Origin: Trifolium pratense
Lineage: Eukaryota; Streptophyta; Magnoliopsida; Fabales; Fabaceae
Assembly: GCF_020283565.1 (NCBI RefSeq)
Contig: NC_060060.1
Span: 48,906,015-48,970,014, forward strand
DNA length: 64,000 bases
Direction of reading: 5' to 3'
The notes beneath the pieces are model-generated. The model was not told where the DNA came from, searched no databases, and saw only the letters and a program-made list of their open reading frames with translations. This document shows, one piece after another, positions 46,863 to 58,937 of this stretch; the first letter of the stretch is position 1, and the number at the start of each line of letters is the position of its first letter. Position numbers and translations under genes: made by a program.

Positions 46863-49640
46863 AGGCATCCTGTTCTGTTTTCTGGATGAGATCCTAGGGA
46901 AGATACTTTCTGGTTATGGGCAAGAAAGGAATACTGAAAAATTGTTTGAACTTAGAGAAGTTCATATTGATTGAATGGTCCCTAGAAGTGGAGGATGGAC
47001 TATTCATGACAGGGTGTGTATTAGACCTGTCTATTGTTGTTCAGGCGTGTGGATTTGGTAATGAGTTGCTGTATGGTTTGATTTATTTTCAAACTGGTGT
47101 TAACCTGCTGTACGGCTTTGATAGAGGATTTATTTGTGTGCTCCTGTAGAAGGGAGTTGATGCCTTACCAGATGTTGGAACATCAGACGAGCAGATTTTG
47201 CAGAATCTTGTTGGATGATAGTAGGGCATGGCAGATGCTTGGGGGCTAAACAAATGTGTATTTATGTTTGGAACCTTCTCCTGATCTGGAAGAGGAGGCA
47301 TCTGTGTCTGAGATGTTTTTCTACACTAGAAACATGTCTTATATGAGTATGTTGGTCAGGACACGATCAACTCATGGTTGACCTCTTGGGTTAGTTTATT
47401 TCTGATTCAAGTAAGTGGTAGTTGCAGTTGTGTACAATGTTGATGTGCTATATGATGTTGTGATATCTAGTAAGTAGTGTAGTCGTGGTATGTGTTATCG
47501 GATGCTCTACACATACATGTTGTTCTAGTATGTGCTATCTGATGTCTTAACCATGCATGTTATTATGTTCTAGTGATAATATCTATAGTTGTATGAATGT
47601 ATGATTAAGCAAGGAGGAGTCATTACTTTTGGGACCAAAGGATTATGGTTCTCTGGTATTTTTGGTGAAGTTAATTTCTTTACCTTGTGAATTAAAGATG
47701 TCTCGTGAAGTAACAATGACGAAATTTTACTTTCTTTCAAAGATGTGTATTTGTGTTGAAGTGAAAGAAGGTATATGTTGTATCCCTCTCTCCATTGTCT
47801 AGTGCACGCTAATCAAGGGAAATCCCTATGCTGCAGTTAATTCTGATGTTGGTGCTTCCACTAAGGTCACAAGTGAGTTTGTTGATGAGTCTCTCAAGGG
47901 AACTATATCTGAGACTGATGTTGTGCCAAATGTTGACACATCTGTGGCACCTGAGACTGATGTTGTGCTAAATATTGTCACATCTGTGGTAGATCAGAAT
48001 GTTCCAGATACCTGTTAGAGGGAATCTCCTCTATAAGTGCAGAAGAATGACATCAAACATCTCAAAGTAAGACAAGATGTTTGAACATTAGAAGAAGTTT
48101 ATTAAGATGTATAATATGCAGGTCCCTGCATGTGTGGATGATTCGGTATTGAAGGTTGATCAACTACTGATGGTTGATCCTCTTGTGTCCCCTTGCAAGA
48201 GTTATGAACTACTGTGGTATCTCCAGACCATAGTTCAGCGTGAAACTCATGGGGTTGAGATTGATGTTTGACTTGATGCTGAAGCATTATCTCAAGGATC
48301 TGCCTCTTCAGCCAAGGATGTTGGTTCTACTCAAGGTGGAGTACAAGGTCAAGCCACTGACCTAATCTGAATAATTTGTGGTAAGCTGTAATGACTGAGT
48401 GTCATCTGCTGGTGTCAGATATGTGTAGAAGAAGGATGTCAAATCAAATGTCCTACCATGTATGAGAAGGTAATCCTATCTGACAAATTATAATTTCTCT
48501 AATGGGAGCTGATATCTGTCTATCCTCTGTTGATGTTATGCATAAGACTGATGGTGAATACTTTGACGAGAGACTGAGTATTTTTCTGGGAGTAGTACTG
48601 TTTGTCTGATGTGGCTCAATGCTCTAATATATGCTGAAGCATCGTTTTACTTGAGAATTTATTTTTCTCAACTTTGAGGGAATTTATTTTTCCCAGTGAT
48701 TCTTTTATGAGAGTTTATTTCTCTCCGTGGTATTCAGGTTTGAAAAACTGGGATGATCTGCACCAATAGTACTCCGTTAGGAGCTTCTTGAAAGATGTTT
48801 ATGCACAATGAGTCCTTTGAATGATGATTTACGAACCAACGAATCTGGGTTCTGAAATCAGAGGCTGATGAGCCAAATGATGTTGGAACATCATAATTAT
48901 TGATGGGTGTTTTGTGGAAGGTGCTTGGGATTGTGCATGAGAGTACTCAAGTAGTATGGTTAGAAGTGGCGCTTCTGACTATGTGAATCAGAATGTGGAT
49001 GATCTGATCTTTGTTTTAATAGTATGTTCTGGCTGTGCATGACATCTTGCCTATTCAAAAGGTCATGATACAAAGTGTGGTTCTGCAAGGAAAATGATCA
49101 TATGAGTCCTTGATTAAGTGAAGAAGTCAGAGTGCTTGGATTAATTCTCAAGGAGTGAGAATATCTGACTCAAGATTGACTCTATTGAGGGAGTTAATGT
49201 TGCTCTCCAACATGAAAGGATGAAGTCTTTCGCATGTTTTCATCTTGTACTCAAGGTTTCATCTTCTGATGGAGCATTGGTTATCCATGACGGGGAGTGT
49301 CATGTGTTTATCTGTGAACCGTTGCTACAATGATACATATATTGTCTAGAGTGTTGTTCAAGCTTGTGGAAATCTTATGCCTCATAAGAGGATATGATGT
49401 CAGACAACATGTTGTGACATTATGAAATTATTGGTGATCTTAACAAGGAATGGTTGATTCTAGCCATGTAAAGCTGGATAATTATATCAGTTATTTCTCA
49501 AGTGGTTAAATGGTTAAGTTTGAGAGAATTTATTTTTCTCTACAGATTTTTGGAAGGACTCTCCAAGAGTCTTTGTTGTTGATGAGATTGTGTTTGGAGG
49601 AATGTCAAACCAGATGGTCCAACATTGGCCAGCAGATGCA

Positions 49641-50013
49641 ATCTGAGTTTGATATGAAGTAAGTTATTGGTACTTGTGACTATGATATTCTGTTCTCCCA
49701 TGGTACAAATTCTATACTGGTGGAGTATTGTGTTGTTGATTGGATAAGAAGTGGTGATGATAAGAAAAGTACTTATGGAGTTTGTTTCTTTTTGGAGAAT
49801 AATCTGATTTCCTGGTTTATCAAGAAGCAAAATAATGTATCCTTGTCTACTACAGAGGTTGAGTACATAGCAGCTGGCAGTAGTTGTTCACAACTCGTGT
49901 GGATGAAGCAAGTGCTGAAAGAATTCAATGTTGAACACAATGTTGCATTATCTAGGAAACCTGTTTCTAAATCTATTATCCAGTTGTCACCCCTAATGTT
50001 GAATGAAATGTGA
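49641..50013 (+). pseudogene. Copia RNase H remnant
   Basis: The plus frame carries GDDKKSTYGVCFFLENNLIS, then KKQNNVSLSTTEVEYIAAGS and LVWMKQVLKEFNVEHN, the C-terminal RNase H region of Copia pol (normally with STSG..F and LSTAEAEY). An in-frame stop at about 49661 cuts it off from upstream sequence. After HNV the expected catalytic CDN/KHIDIR stretch is missing and the frame continues as Ser/Pro-rich sequence. It is non-functional. Confidence 0.8.
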
Positions 50014-50049
50014 TTACCTCTATTAAAGGTTCTGTCGGTTTGAATGTTG

Positions 50050-51660
50050 TGGTTGTTGATGACATTGTTTTTTTTTAAATTGTTCATGTGTCATCTTCCA
50101 AAGTTGATGGTTCTGACACTCTGTCATCCCCCACTAAAGTTGTGGTTATGTCTCCCAAAGAAACCTCACCTGAGTCTGATGTCCTATCGGATGTTGAACC
50201 ATCCTGGACCAACCTGCTAATGTTGTTGAAACCTGTTCTATAATTCCCCAAACTGAAGTTGATATGGTTCTGAGAGTTCCCTATCTGATGAAGTTGAAGA
50301 TCAACCAAATGGTTGTTTGGAGTATTTAGGTTTTGAATGTGGTGGAAGAAACTGATTCTGATGATCTTCCACTTGATCAAGTTGTTGCTCAAAGTGTGAC
50401 TGAAAGAGATCTAGTCATGTTATGGATGTTTGTGTGGATGTACATTCTGCTGAGAAGTATTATATGTGATCAGATGTGATAATGCTCAGATATGTGATGT
50501 TCAAAACGTGATTATTACTACTATATCTGACGGTTTCGGATTCGTTACTAAAACCTCTGGCTTGAGGTTCTTATGTGATTTTTGTATGTACCTCTTGAGG
50601 CTGAAACTGGTTTATATTCATATGTGTGTGACTCTGAGCCAGATGTTGAGGATGATGTGTTCAACATCATGTCACCTGACAGGAAAAAGTTGACATGTTA
50701 GTATCTCTTATGCTCTCTTAGATAATGTCTCTCTCATTTTGAAGGAAGTGTTCAGAAGTGAAAGTCCGTGTTTTAATGAAGATAAGTTCTATGAGAAGCT
50801 GAATTTTGGAACAATGTTCTCTTAGGCCCTTCTCATGTTGATGTTATGGTTTTTCCTGCTATGGGCTGATTTGCTATGTCTATGTTTGAAGGGGAGTAAA
50901 TTCTGCTTTCTACTCTGTGTTGTGTGCATGCAAGGATTTCAAAAAGCATTTAAACTTGTAGCATAGGGCATGATCATAATCTTATAACCATAGAAATATG
51001 GATGATTCTTCATGCTTAGTCATAGTCATAGAAATATGGATGACTTTTATGCTTATGTCACATTCATAGCAATATGGGTGACTTAGTTAGTTACAGTCAT
51101 AGAAATATGGGTAACTTGTACATGCTTAATTATGAATACACACATGTGTGTCTAAAGCAACCATTAAGCCTTGATCACTTTGATTGAATGCTTCCGCTAT
51201 TACAAGGCTCAGGGTTATATGGATGAAGACACAAGAATTTGTTAAAGATCAATAGAATTGTGTGAAGTCATAGTGTGCAAAGAAAGGGAAAATGTCTATT
51301 TTATGAGTGCCGACTATGATGTTTGATGTGGTGGATATGATATGTTTCCTCCATTATTGATGTAATATGTATCTCATAGTGTTATCTTCGGTTGTAGTAG
51401 CTTTGTGCACTATGTGATTGATGTGATGAAGATAGTATATGTTTGTGCCTTCTGACTTATGATCTTCATGCTATATTGCTGGAGTTTGGTTATGGTATTA
51501 TGGATGAAAGCTCACATGTTCTCTTTCCACTCTTCTGTTCTCATGACATTTGTGAGTTAGGACCTGGATAATTTGAAGCACCGTGTGTGCATCTGGACTG
51601 TGATATTCTGCACTATGTCTCTGGATTTTCTGCTATTTCTATGAAGACCCTATTTTGTCA
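50050..51660 (+). pseudogene. Degenerate env-like region
   Basis: Open stretches rich in Ser, Thr, Pro, Val and Asp (for example SSSKVDGSDTLSSPTKVVV) are broken by many stops. The position after RNase H and the composition fit a Sirevirus env-like gene. Similar scraps (ETDVVPNVDTSVAPETD) occur at about 47905-48000, upstream of RNase H, so the interior is rearranged. Confidence 0.4.
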
Positions 51661-52830
51661 AAAAGGGGGAGTAGTTGGTAGTTGGTAGTGTGCAGTATGC
51701 TGATGTGCTAACTGATGTTGAAACATATGCATGCTCTTCTGCTAGTTTGTGTAGTGGTTGGACGTGTTCTGCTATATGGATGCGTTCTACTATATGATGT
51801 GGTGTCGGATGCTTAGACATCTGCTAACCTGTGTAGTGTAGTATTGAATTTGTGCTGTTGTATGCTTATGTGCTGATATGGATGATAAAATTGAGGGGGA
51901 GTAAGAATTGCTTTCTGATTATCATTATGATAAGCATGTGTCGATGTATTCAGGGGGAGTGAAATTAATTTCTCTGATTCTGATATTGAGGTGGAGTAGC
52001 ATAATGAAGTAAGCAGTTACTATTTTGTTGTGTAATGCTCTGTTTGATTGCTCTGGCTGATTCTGTACTTGAGCGTGGCACAATATCCCGACAGATGTTG
52101 AAACATCCTGGTTGTCTGAGAATTTATTTTTCTCAGTTATGTTGGAATTTACTTTCCCAACTGCTACTCTGTGGTTTGCTTAATGCGTGGTTATTTGTGA
52201 GAATTTGTGGCTTAAAAGGGGGAGTGGTGATCTGTGATGTGTTCTGTGTACATGATGTGTTGACGGATGCTCTAACATCTGGTGTGGCACGGTAGCAGTA
52301 TGTGATGTCTAGTATCTGATGTATGTGCTCTGCATATGTTTTGAATGTGCTCTACAAGTGTGGTATGTGATCTGTTACGCTCTGATACTCTCCACTATGT
52401 ATATTGTGGTGGTCTTTACTATTGTTCTTAATGCATGAAGTTTCTGTTTGACATATTTTGTGTCTAAAAAGGGGGAGAGAATTGTGCCTGATGTTCTGAA
52501 GTGATGTAGTGCTCTGCTTGATGTTCTGAAGTGATGTAGTGCTCTGCTTGTATGCGCTTAATGTATGTCTGGGTGTTGTGATGACCTACCAAATGTTGAA
52601 ACATCCGGATGATGTATTCTTAAAGAGAAATTATCTCTCTCTATTTGAAGGAGTTTATTTCTCCTTGTGTGGTTCTACTGTGAGAGTTTATATCTCTCTG
52701 CTGAGGTATTATGTGAAGTCAGATGTGCTCGTATTCTGCTATTGCATACCTCTAGTGTTTATGGAATGTATGTGTTTGTATCTCTCTGGAATGGTTAAAC
52801 GGTCTAAGATTGTTTTAGCCAAAAATTTGC

Positions 52831-52843
52831 CAAAGGGGGAGAT
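52831..52843 (+). promoter_or_regulatory. Polypurine tract adjoining the 3' LTR
   Basis: AAAGGGGGAGA ends immediately before the 3' LTR and would prime plus-strand DNA synthesis. Confidence 0.75.
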
Positions 52844-54163
52844 TGTTGGTGTTTTATGTTGGCCTCATTTTGCTAAAACAAATATTCAAGTTAGATGTTG
52901 AACTGAGTTGGATAGAATGCTTCAACATTGGATACGACATCCAGTGCTTCAACATTGGATACCACATCCAGTCCGCTCTGTTTTCGCGAATGATATATTT
53001 TTGCGTGAGATCTTTGAAAGATTTGATTGAAGAATTAATCCACGCCTTTTAATTTGTGTGCCAACACACAGGTGTTTCCAGAATCTTCAGAAAGCGTTTT
53101 ATGTGTTATTTATTCCTCAATATTGTCATAAAAGATTTGATTCTAAAATATATTTTAGAAGATTGTTGTAGAAAATATAAAAGATTTATTTCAAATAAAT
53201 CTTTATGGTTCAAGGAGATTATTATTGAAAATATATTCAGGAGATTGTTACTGAAAATATATTTATGGACAATAAATATATTTATGGAAGGAATAAATAT
53301 TTGGTGAAAATATATTTGTGGAAAATATATTTTTCTTCTAGAAGACTTCTTGGAGCTGAAGTATTGTGCAGCCTGTTTACTCATCAAAGCCCATGTTGCT
53401 TATGCTATATAAAGAAAGGAGCTAAACCTAATTTACTCACCGAAACCGAAATCAATTTTACCACGATGTAGTCTTTTAGGGTTTCGTGTCATGTAGCCAC
53501 TCTCTAGGAGAGTTGGTGTAAGTGAACCACTCGGGTTGTGAGATGGTCACTATGTCCTCACTCAGAAACCTTTAGGTAATGAGTAGAGTGTTGTAATATC
53601 TCTAGAGCTTCTAAGCAAAGAGATAGTGTGTGTGAACCATTCCTAAGCTTTGAAGTACGGAATTGGTGAATGTTTAAGAAGTGTGTCTTCATCTGCAAGT
53701 TGTTATTTGTACGATCACAGTGGCTGTGATTAAGAGGAGTTGAGCGGAGGTTCTCATACCTAGGTGTGACTTAGGTAGAATATAGCACGGGTGGTGATTA
53801 GGTGATAAGCTGTAAACGGGCGAGTTTAGCTTTGAACTAATACTATCATAGTGGATTCACTCCTGGATTGGTATCCCCCAGATTAGGTGACGTTGCACCG
53901 AACTGGGTTAACAAATAACTTGTGTTTTACGTTCTGCACTTTATTATTAACTTGTCTGTACTGGTACGAGATGCTTAAGCATCGTGTTCAACATCAGTAT
54001 ACTATCGCTCCTGACAAATGTTGGAGCATCGTGTAGAACATCTACTGTTTACGTTTTTTTTCAGTATCTGTTGTTAAGGTTATATGCCTTCCCATATTAT
54101 TCATGACAGAACAGATGTTTCGCCATCCTGTACAACATCTGGTTCTACTATACCAGAATTTCA
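52844..54163 (+). repeat. 3' LTR (1320 bp)
   Basis: Partner of 45529-46848, with the same start and end and two substitutions (53361 G, 54024 G). Confidence 0.92.
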
Positions 54164-54420
54164 TATACACAATACCATAATTTATCACTGAAACATACAA
54201 AATTCAATAAATAAATTTACAAGAAAAAACACAATAATTCCACTTATTTTAAAAATATACAAGAGACCATTTTTATCACTGAAACATAAAAAATTGAATA
54301 AATAAATTTACAAGAAAAAACACAATAATTCCACTTATATTTTAACCATATTATATAATAAATTTTTTTTATGTTAAAATTGATGGTATTGAAATACCCT
54401 TTCTTTTTTATTTTAATTAT

Positions 54421-54681
54421 ATCTTAGAGACGGATCATATATTTATGATAAATTACTTTACGCATTCAATGGATGTGGAAATTGGAAGGTTGATTTCACA
54501 TAATTCATGGAATAAAGCAGAGGTCTTATTTGTAATACCACAAGATTCCGTTTGTTCAAGAACGATAAAATGGACTGGAGTTTATGTAAACCATAATTTT
54601 ACTACAATGGAGGATGTTCTGTTTGCATATCAAAATGCAAATCTACAAGTAAAACCACAACTATACGATTTTGATTTTTGA
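54421..54681 (+). pseudogene. TIR-NBS-LRR C-terminal fragment
   Basis: The frame reads ILETDHIFMINYFTHSMDV, then HNSWNKAEVLFVIPQDS, TIKWTGVYVNHNFTTMEDV and a stop at 54681. A DHIF motif, an EWN/WNKAEV-like core, a GV-HV strand and a final MEDI/V-F are typical of the domain after the LRRs in plant TNL proteins (C-JID). The rest of the gene is missing; the Sirevirus element ends 260 bp upstream. The identification is by motif memory and needs a profile search. Confidence 0.5.
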
Positions 54682-55730
54682 CCACTTTGCCATGCTTCCG
54701 TCTTGGGATCAAACTTTGGATATCAAAATGCAAATCTACAAGTAAACACCAACAACAAAGGCTCGTAGATTTGTTGTAGCATTATTGAATTGTCATTGTC
54801 TATTGAATTGTCATTGACACAAAAACATTATACAGAAAAATGCATCTTTTATATGCATGGTATCAATTTTAGGTTTTTTCAGTCCTTTGAAACTGTCTCA
54901 ATAGCCTTGTCTCCACGGTTGAACAGTACCCTCTGCCACTTAGTCCCACGTTTCTCTGCCATCATTTATCCTCTCTCCGGTGTGACCACCACCACTTGGT
55001 TTGCAACTCACCGGCGACCACCTCAATGAAGTTTCGCCACCAAACACTGCTGCACGTGCCCCCACACGCGTCTAACATCCTGATGCATGAGACCCACGCA
55101 CATGCTCTGATCTATTTTTCCGTGCTTTTTTGCCATATCTCACTGCTGGTCGCGATCGTCTCTATATTTCCCACCACTAGGCGACTGACCCTCTTTGCAT
55201 GTTTTTCAACCACCAACGCTTATGGGTGATAACTCCACCAACGATTCCTCCACATTTACCAAAGTTCCACTCATCCGGTGCGAGAAACTAACTGTGATAT
55301 ATTGGTCGTGAGATAGACCCTGAGGTTTGCCAGCTGCCATTGCACATGTATCTGAGACAGAATTCATTTGAGCAAGTTTCAATCATTGCAAACATATAAT
55401 CCCTCAAGAATCAAATTTAACATAAGTTTGGCAAACCTCACCATTCTCATAATAAGTTGCTTAAGAATTTCACTTAGAGAACAACTCCCTAAAAATTATT
55501 TGCAAATAGAATAAAGTAAGTTCTAAAAATGGTAAACTTTAGTATTTGGCCCCCTAGGATATACTAAGGAAGGATCTTGATAATTGTCCCAAATTTTTAA
55601 GATTCTCTAAGTAAATAAACTTCCCAAACAGGAGGCTTACCAGTTAAAAGTTGCAGACATCCATTTGAACAAAAAAAGAATCCATTTAAGCATGGAGCAT
55701 CAAAACAATACTAACACTACTATCACTACT
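54682..55730. other. Spacer with GC-richer patch
   Basis: 54940-55230 is GC-rich relative to its surroundings, with short ORFs on both strands, none recognised. A captured gene piece or decayed exon is possible. 54720-54745 repeats an upstream piece (TATCAAAATGCAAATCTAC). Confidence 0.3.
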
Positions 55731-56467
55731 AGAACCACTATATCAATACTTGAACTTATCATAGTTGCACAAAATTGTAGTTTTACTTCAATTTTGGTTT
55801 CCTTTACTCATTATAGATTCCATGCCTCACTAGTGAACTTACCTTCTGATAGAAACCGGTATCTATGATTAAGAAAATTAAGGGATAAATACAGAATTTA
55901 TTACGTCAACTTCTTGAGAATGATTCTCAAAACAGATGAAGTTGTAATACAAATGCCAGACAAAGATACTCACAAATCTGATAGAAAGTGAATAGAAAGA
56001 TAAAGGAAAACAATGATAACAATTGTCCACCAAGATGTTCAAGAGTTTGGTCTCTCCCTACCAATCCCTCACAATCACTATTTATTACAATTCATAAACA
56101 CACAATAAAAACTGCACACCTACCTGTCAATACATAATGAAAAACTGCAAACATAAACATAAGCACCACAAAAATGTAAGTACTTGTAAAAACAAAGCCG
56201 CTGAAATAAAATCAATCTCCAAGGACTTCAGATTTACTATCCCTTTCATGCCATTCTAAATGAATACTTATGTAGTGACCAACTGCACTAATCTCTATTA
56301 ACTATTTAAATATCTTCAAGACATCAATTTCAGCTATGTTACAAACTTAAAATATGCAAAGAATCAATTATGCAGCAGAAACATAAATCATATTTGAATT
56401 GTTATCATTGATCTCCACCGCCCACTACCAAACACAGGTGTGACCTTTCTGTTCCCTAGCTCACATA

Positions 56468-56588
56468 AAGGGCTGGTAATGAGTCGATTTGAACTCGCTT
56501 CAGCTCGACACGATCAGATTTGATTCGACTCAAAACTCAGCTCGAGTCCGAATTATGTTCAAGTTGGATCAGTTCATTGCCAGCCCTA
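56468..56588. mobile_element. 121-bp hAT-type MITE, second copy
   Basis: Same insertion as 8823-8943, with identical CTCACATA duplication, copied by segmental duplication. Confidence 0.8.
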
Positions 56589-57574
56589 CTCACATATATC
56601 TTCTCCAAAAATTGAGCCACCGTTTGTAGAAGAACAATTGACATTTTGGTGCTTACTTTTATCTACAACAAACTCAATTTAATAAACAACCCCAGCTGCA
56701 GCCATGCGCACCACACTTGTTACCTTGATGCCCAATAAAAATGTAAGTACTTGTAAAAAAATCTCCAAGGACTTCAGATTTACTATCCCTTTTAAATTAC
56801 TTCAAGTATTACCCATAACATAAGCAAAGCCATAACAAGTTACTTTTTAAATTTTCAATATGTTTTTAAACTGTGAATCAAAATGATGTGCATCTCAACA
56901 TGTACTCCATCTAAGAAGTCAAATATGCTGCCGAAAAAGAATTGTAAATCTAGCATAATCAATTTTACAATCAAGTCTTCTGGAACTGTAAATCCACCAT
57001 TATATTGACGAAAGTATTATAATTATAGAGTATAGCAATGACATTAAAAAGAACAACAGCACCCTCGCGAAAGGCAATGAGAATCAAACTCCAAAAACTA
57101 AATGAAATTTATATTCACAACGTTGTTGTTGTCTAACTAACTCTTTCCCCTAATTAGTAACTATTACGGAACTTCCTTTTAGTCCCATAACACAACAACA
57201 TTTGTAAAATTTGTAAAATCCCAACACAACAATATTTCCAAGACAACACTAACTATAATATTCTAATTCTACATCTTCTCCACAAGTTGAAACTCATTGA
57301 TCTCTCGGTTTTTGAAGTATAAACAGACTTAAAAAAATAAACAATAGCAGAAATTTGTTTCTCATTAGGCAAGGCAACTACAAAAACGAAATGATGCCAT
57401 AAAATTTATATTCAAAATTTAAATATAAATTTAAACAGCTTCATGTGACCTTTCAAAATATAAATTTCCAAGGCAGCTACTTATCTTTAAGACATGTAAA
57501 TAGAAAAACTATGCATCACTATTGGGGACTTTGTTAAGACATGTGTAAATCAAAATAACAATGTGTAACAAAAG

Positions 57575-57860
57575 AAAGAACACAGAATCAAATATCAAAC
57601 TCACAACTCAGATTTCAGACCACAGTACTTTCGTCGCACTCAGGTTCAACAAGATGAAGGTCTTGACCGCAGGTTTGTTGCACACTGAAGTCTTGGCGGC
57701 ACATCGTACTTGCACTTTGTCCCCAATCTCGTCGCAGTTCATGTGTGCAACCATGACATGAATTTTATGCATGAGGGTGCAAAATCAGCATTCATCTCAG
57801 AATGACACGGCTGTATATAAAGGAGAAGGGCCCTAGAATACATGTTCTAGAATAGCATAC
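57575..57860 (-). repeat. RFL-downstream repeat unit, copy 5
   Basis: Nearly identical to 9950-10235. The minus-strand frame is open. Confidence 0.5.
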
Positions 57861-58937
57861 ATCTAATCTTGTACCATAAATACATGTTCCATAAATAATA
57901 TAAACCAAAATTAAAGATAAATACTCATCCAAAACTGCAAAATCTAAAATTATGTAGATCCAAGCTTGTACCTGTTGTGTACAATTCAAGTCTTTGGATA
58001 TTAAATCTTAAGTTTATCATTCAAAAATAGTAAGATTAAAATTATTATTACACAGAAGTACAAGTGTTACAAAGAAAAAAGAAATTTAGCGACTCATGGA
58101 TCCAACAAATATTGAGATTCAGATTCAACAAACATTAAGAACCCTTTGTAACAGATGCCAAATTCCAGTCCACATAGATTGGATTTTAAGTTCAGACATT
58201 ATCTAGCTGTAAATTAAATTGACACCGATAAACACCAGAATAATTAGTTTATAAAAACTACATACAATGCAAAGATTTTAATTCGCACAGTTAACCAAAA
58301 TACCATATAACTTTGGGTCAGTAAACTAATTGCTATAAAGGACAAGTGATCAATACAGTTACCATGCAAAAGGTCGAAAACACAAAGCAGGTGGCAAAAA
58401 ATATTGATAACTTACTTGAGAAATCTCAAAGTCAAAGTTTCAATTAAACCAGCACTGTCCCAATTCACTTTCTATAGTAGCGAAAAGTTTCTCCGTAATG
58501 CCATTATTAATTCCTGATATAAAACCTACCAAAGTTGTTGTATTAAAATTTACCAGATCACTCCACCAAAATGATTCTTAGACTCAAGCTTCCTACAAGT
58601 ATTAAAGATCTATTCAATAAGACATGTAAATAGAAATACTAACCATCTCTAACGGGGACAGCAATATAAGTGTCATGCTTGTGCTTGTTGTGTTTACAAC
58701 TCCACAGTCTAAAGAAACACTTTAATTGACAATAATTGACTTTATTACTTGGCTGGAGCAAGTGTAGTACAATTTGTAAACTCCTAACCCAACAATATTT
58801 CCAAGACAACCGTAACAAATATATTCATTCACTTCCCCACAAATTTCAAACTCACCAATATCCCAATCTTTGAAGTATGAACACACATAACAAAAAAAAT
58901 AACAATAACAAAATAACCATCTTACCTAGTTTCAATC

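Larger units (their letters stand above)
45529..54163 (+). mobile_element. Complete non-autonomous Sirevirus-type Copia element
   Basis: An 8635-bp element bounded by identical-length LTRs and an exact TATAC duplication (45524-45528 and 54164-54168). The primer site matches initiator tRNA-Met, and six GGGGGAG tracts precede the 3' LTR (about 51664, 51896, 51954, 52219, 52468, 52835), a Sirevirus hallmark. The 6-kb interior has no intact gag or pol: only an RNase H remnant and Ser/Thr/Pro/Val-rich env-like scraps with stops. The LTRs differ at only two sites, so it moved recently using proteins supplied by another element. Confidence 0.9.
55731..58937. repeat. Duplicated 3' flank of RFL gene 4
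   Basis: Near-identical to 8095-10950 up to about 58502. From 58580 to the gene it instead matches the flank at 3880-4238 (AGACTC, AGATCTATTC, AACGGGGAC). Non-coding apart from the short repeat-unit ORF. Confidence 0.85.

Noticed and set aside
49540..50392. Minus-strand ORFs overlapping the RNase H remnant
   Set aside because: They are shadows of the plus-strand pol remnant and env-like scraps, with no recognisable domain.
54790..55229. Plus-strand ORFs in the GC-richer patch
   Set aside because: Short overlapping ORFs with no motif; I can support only a compositional oddity.
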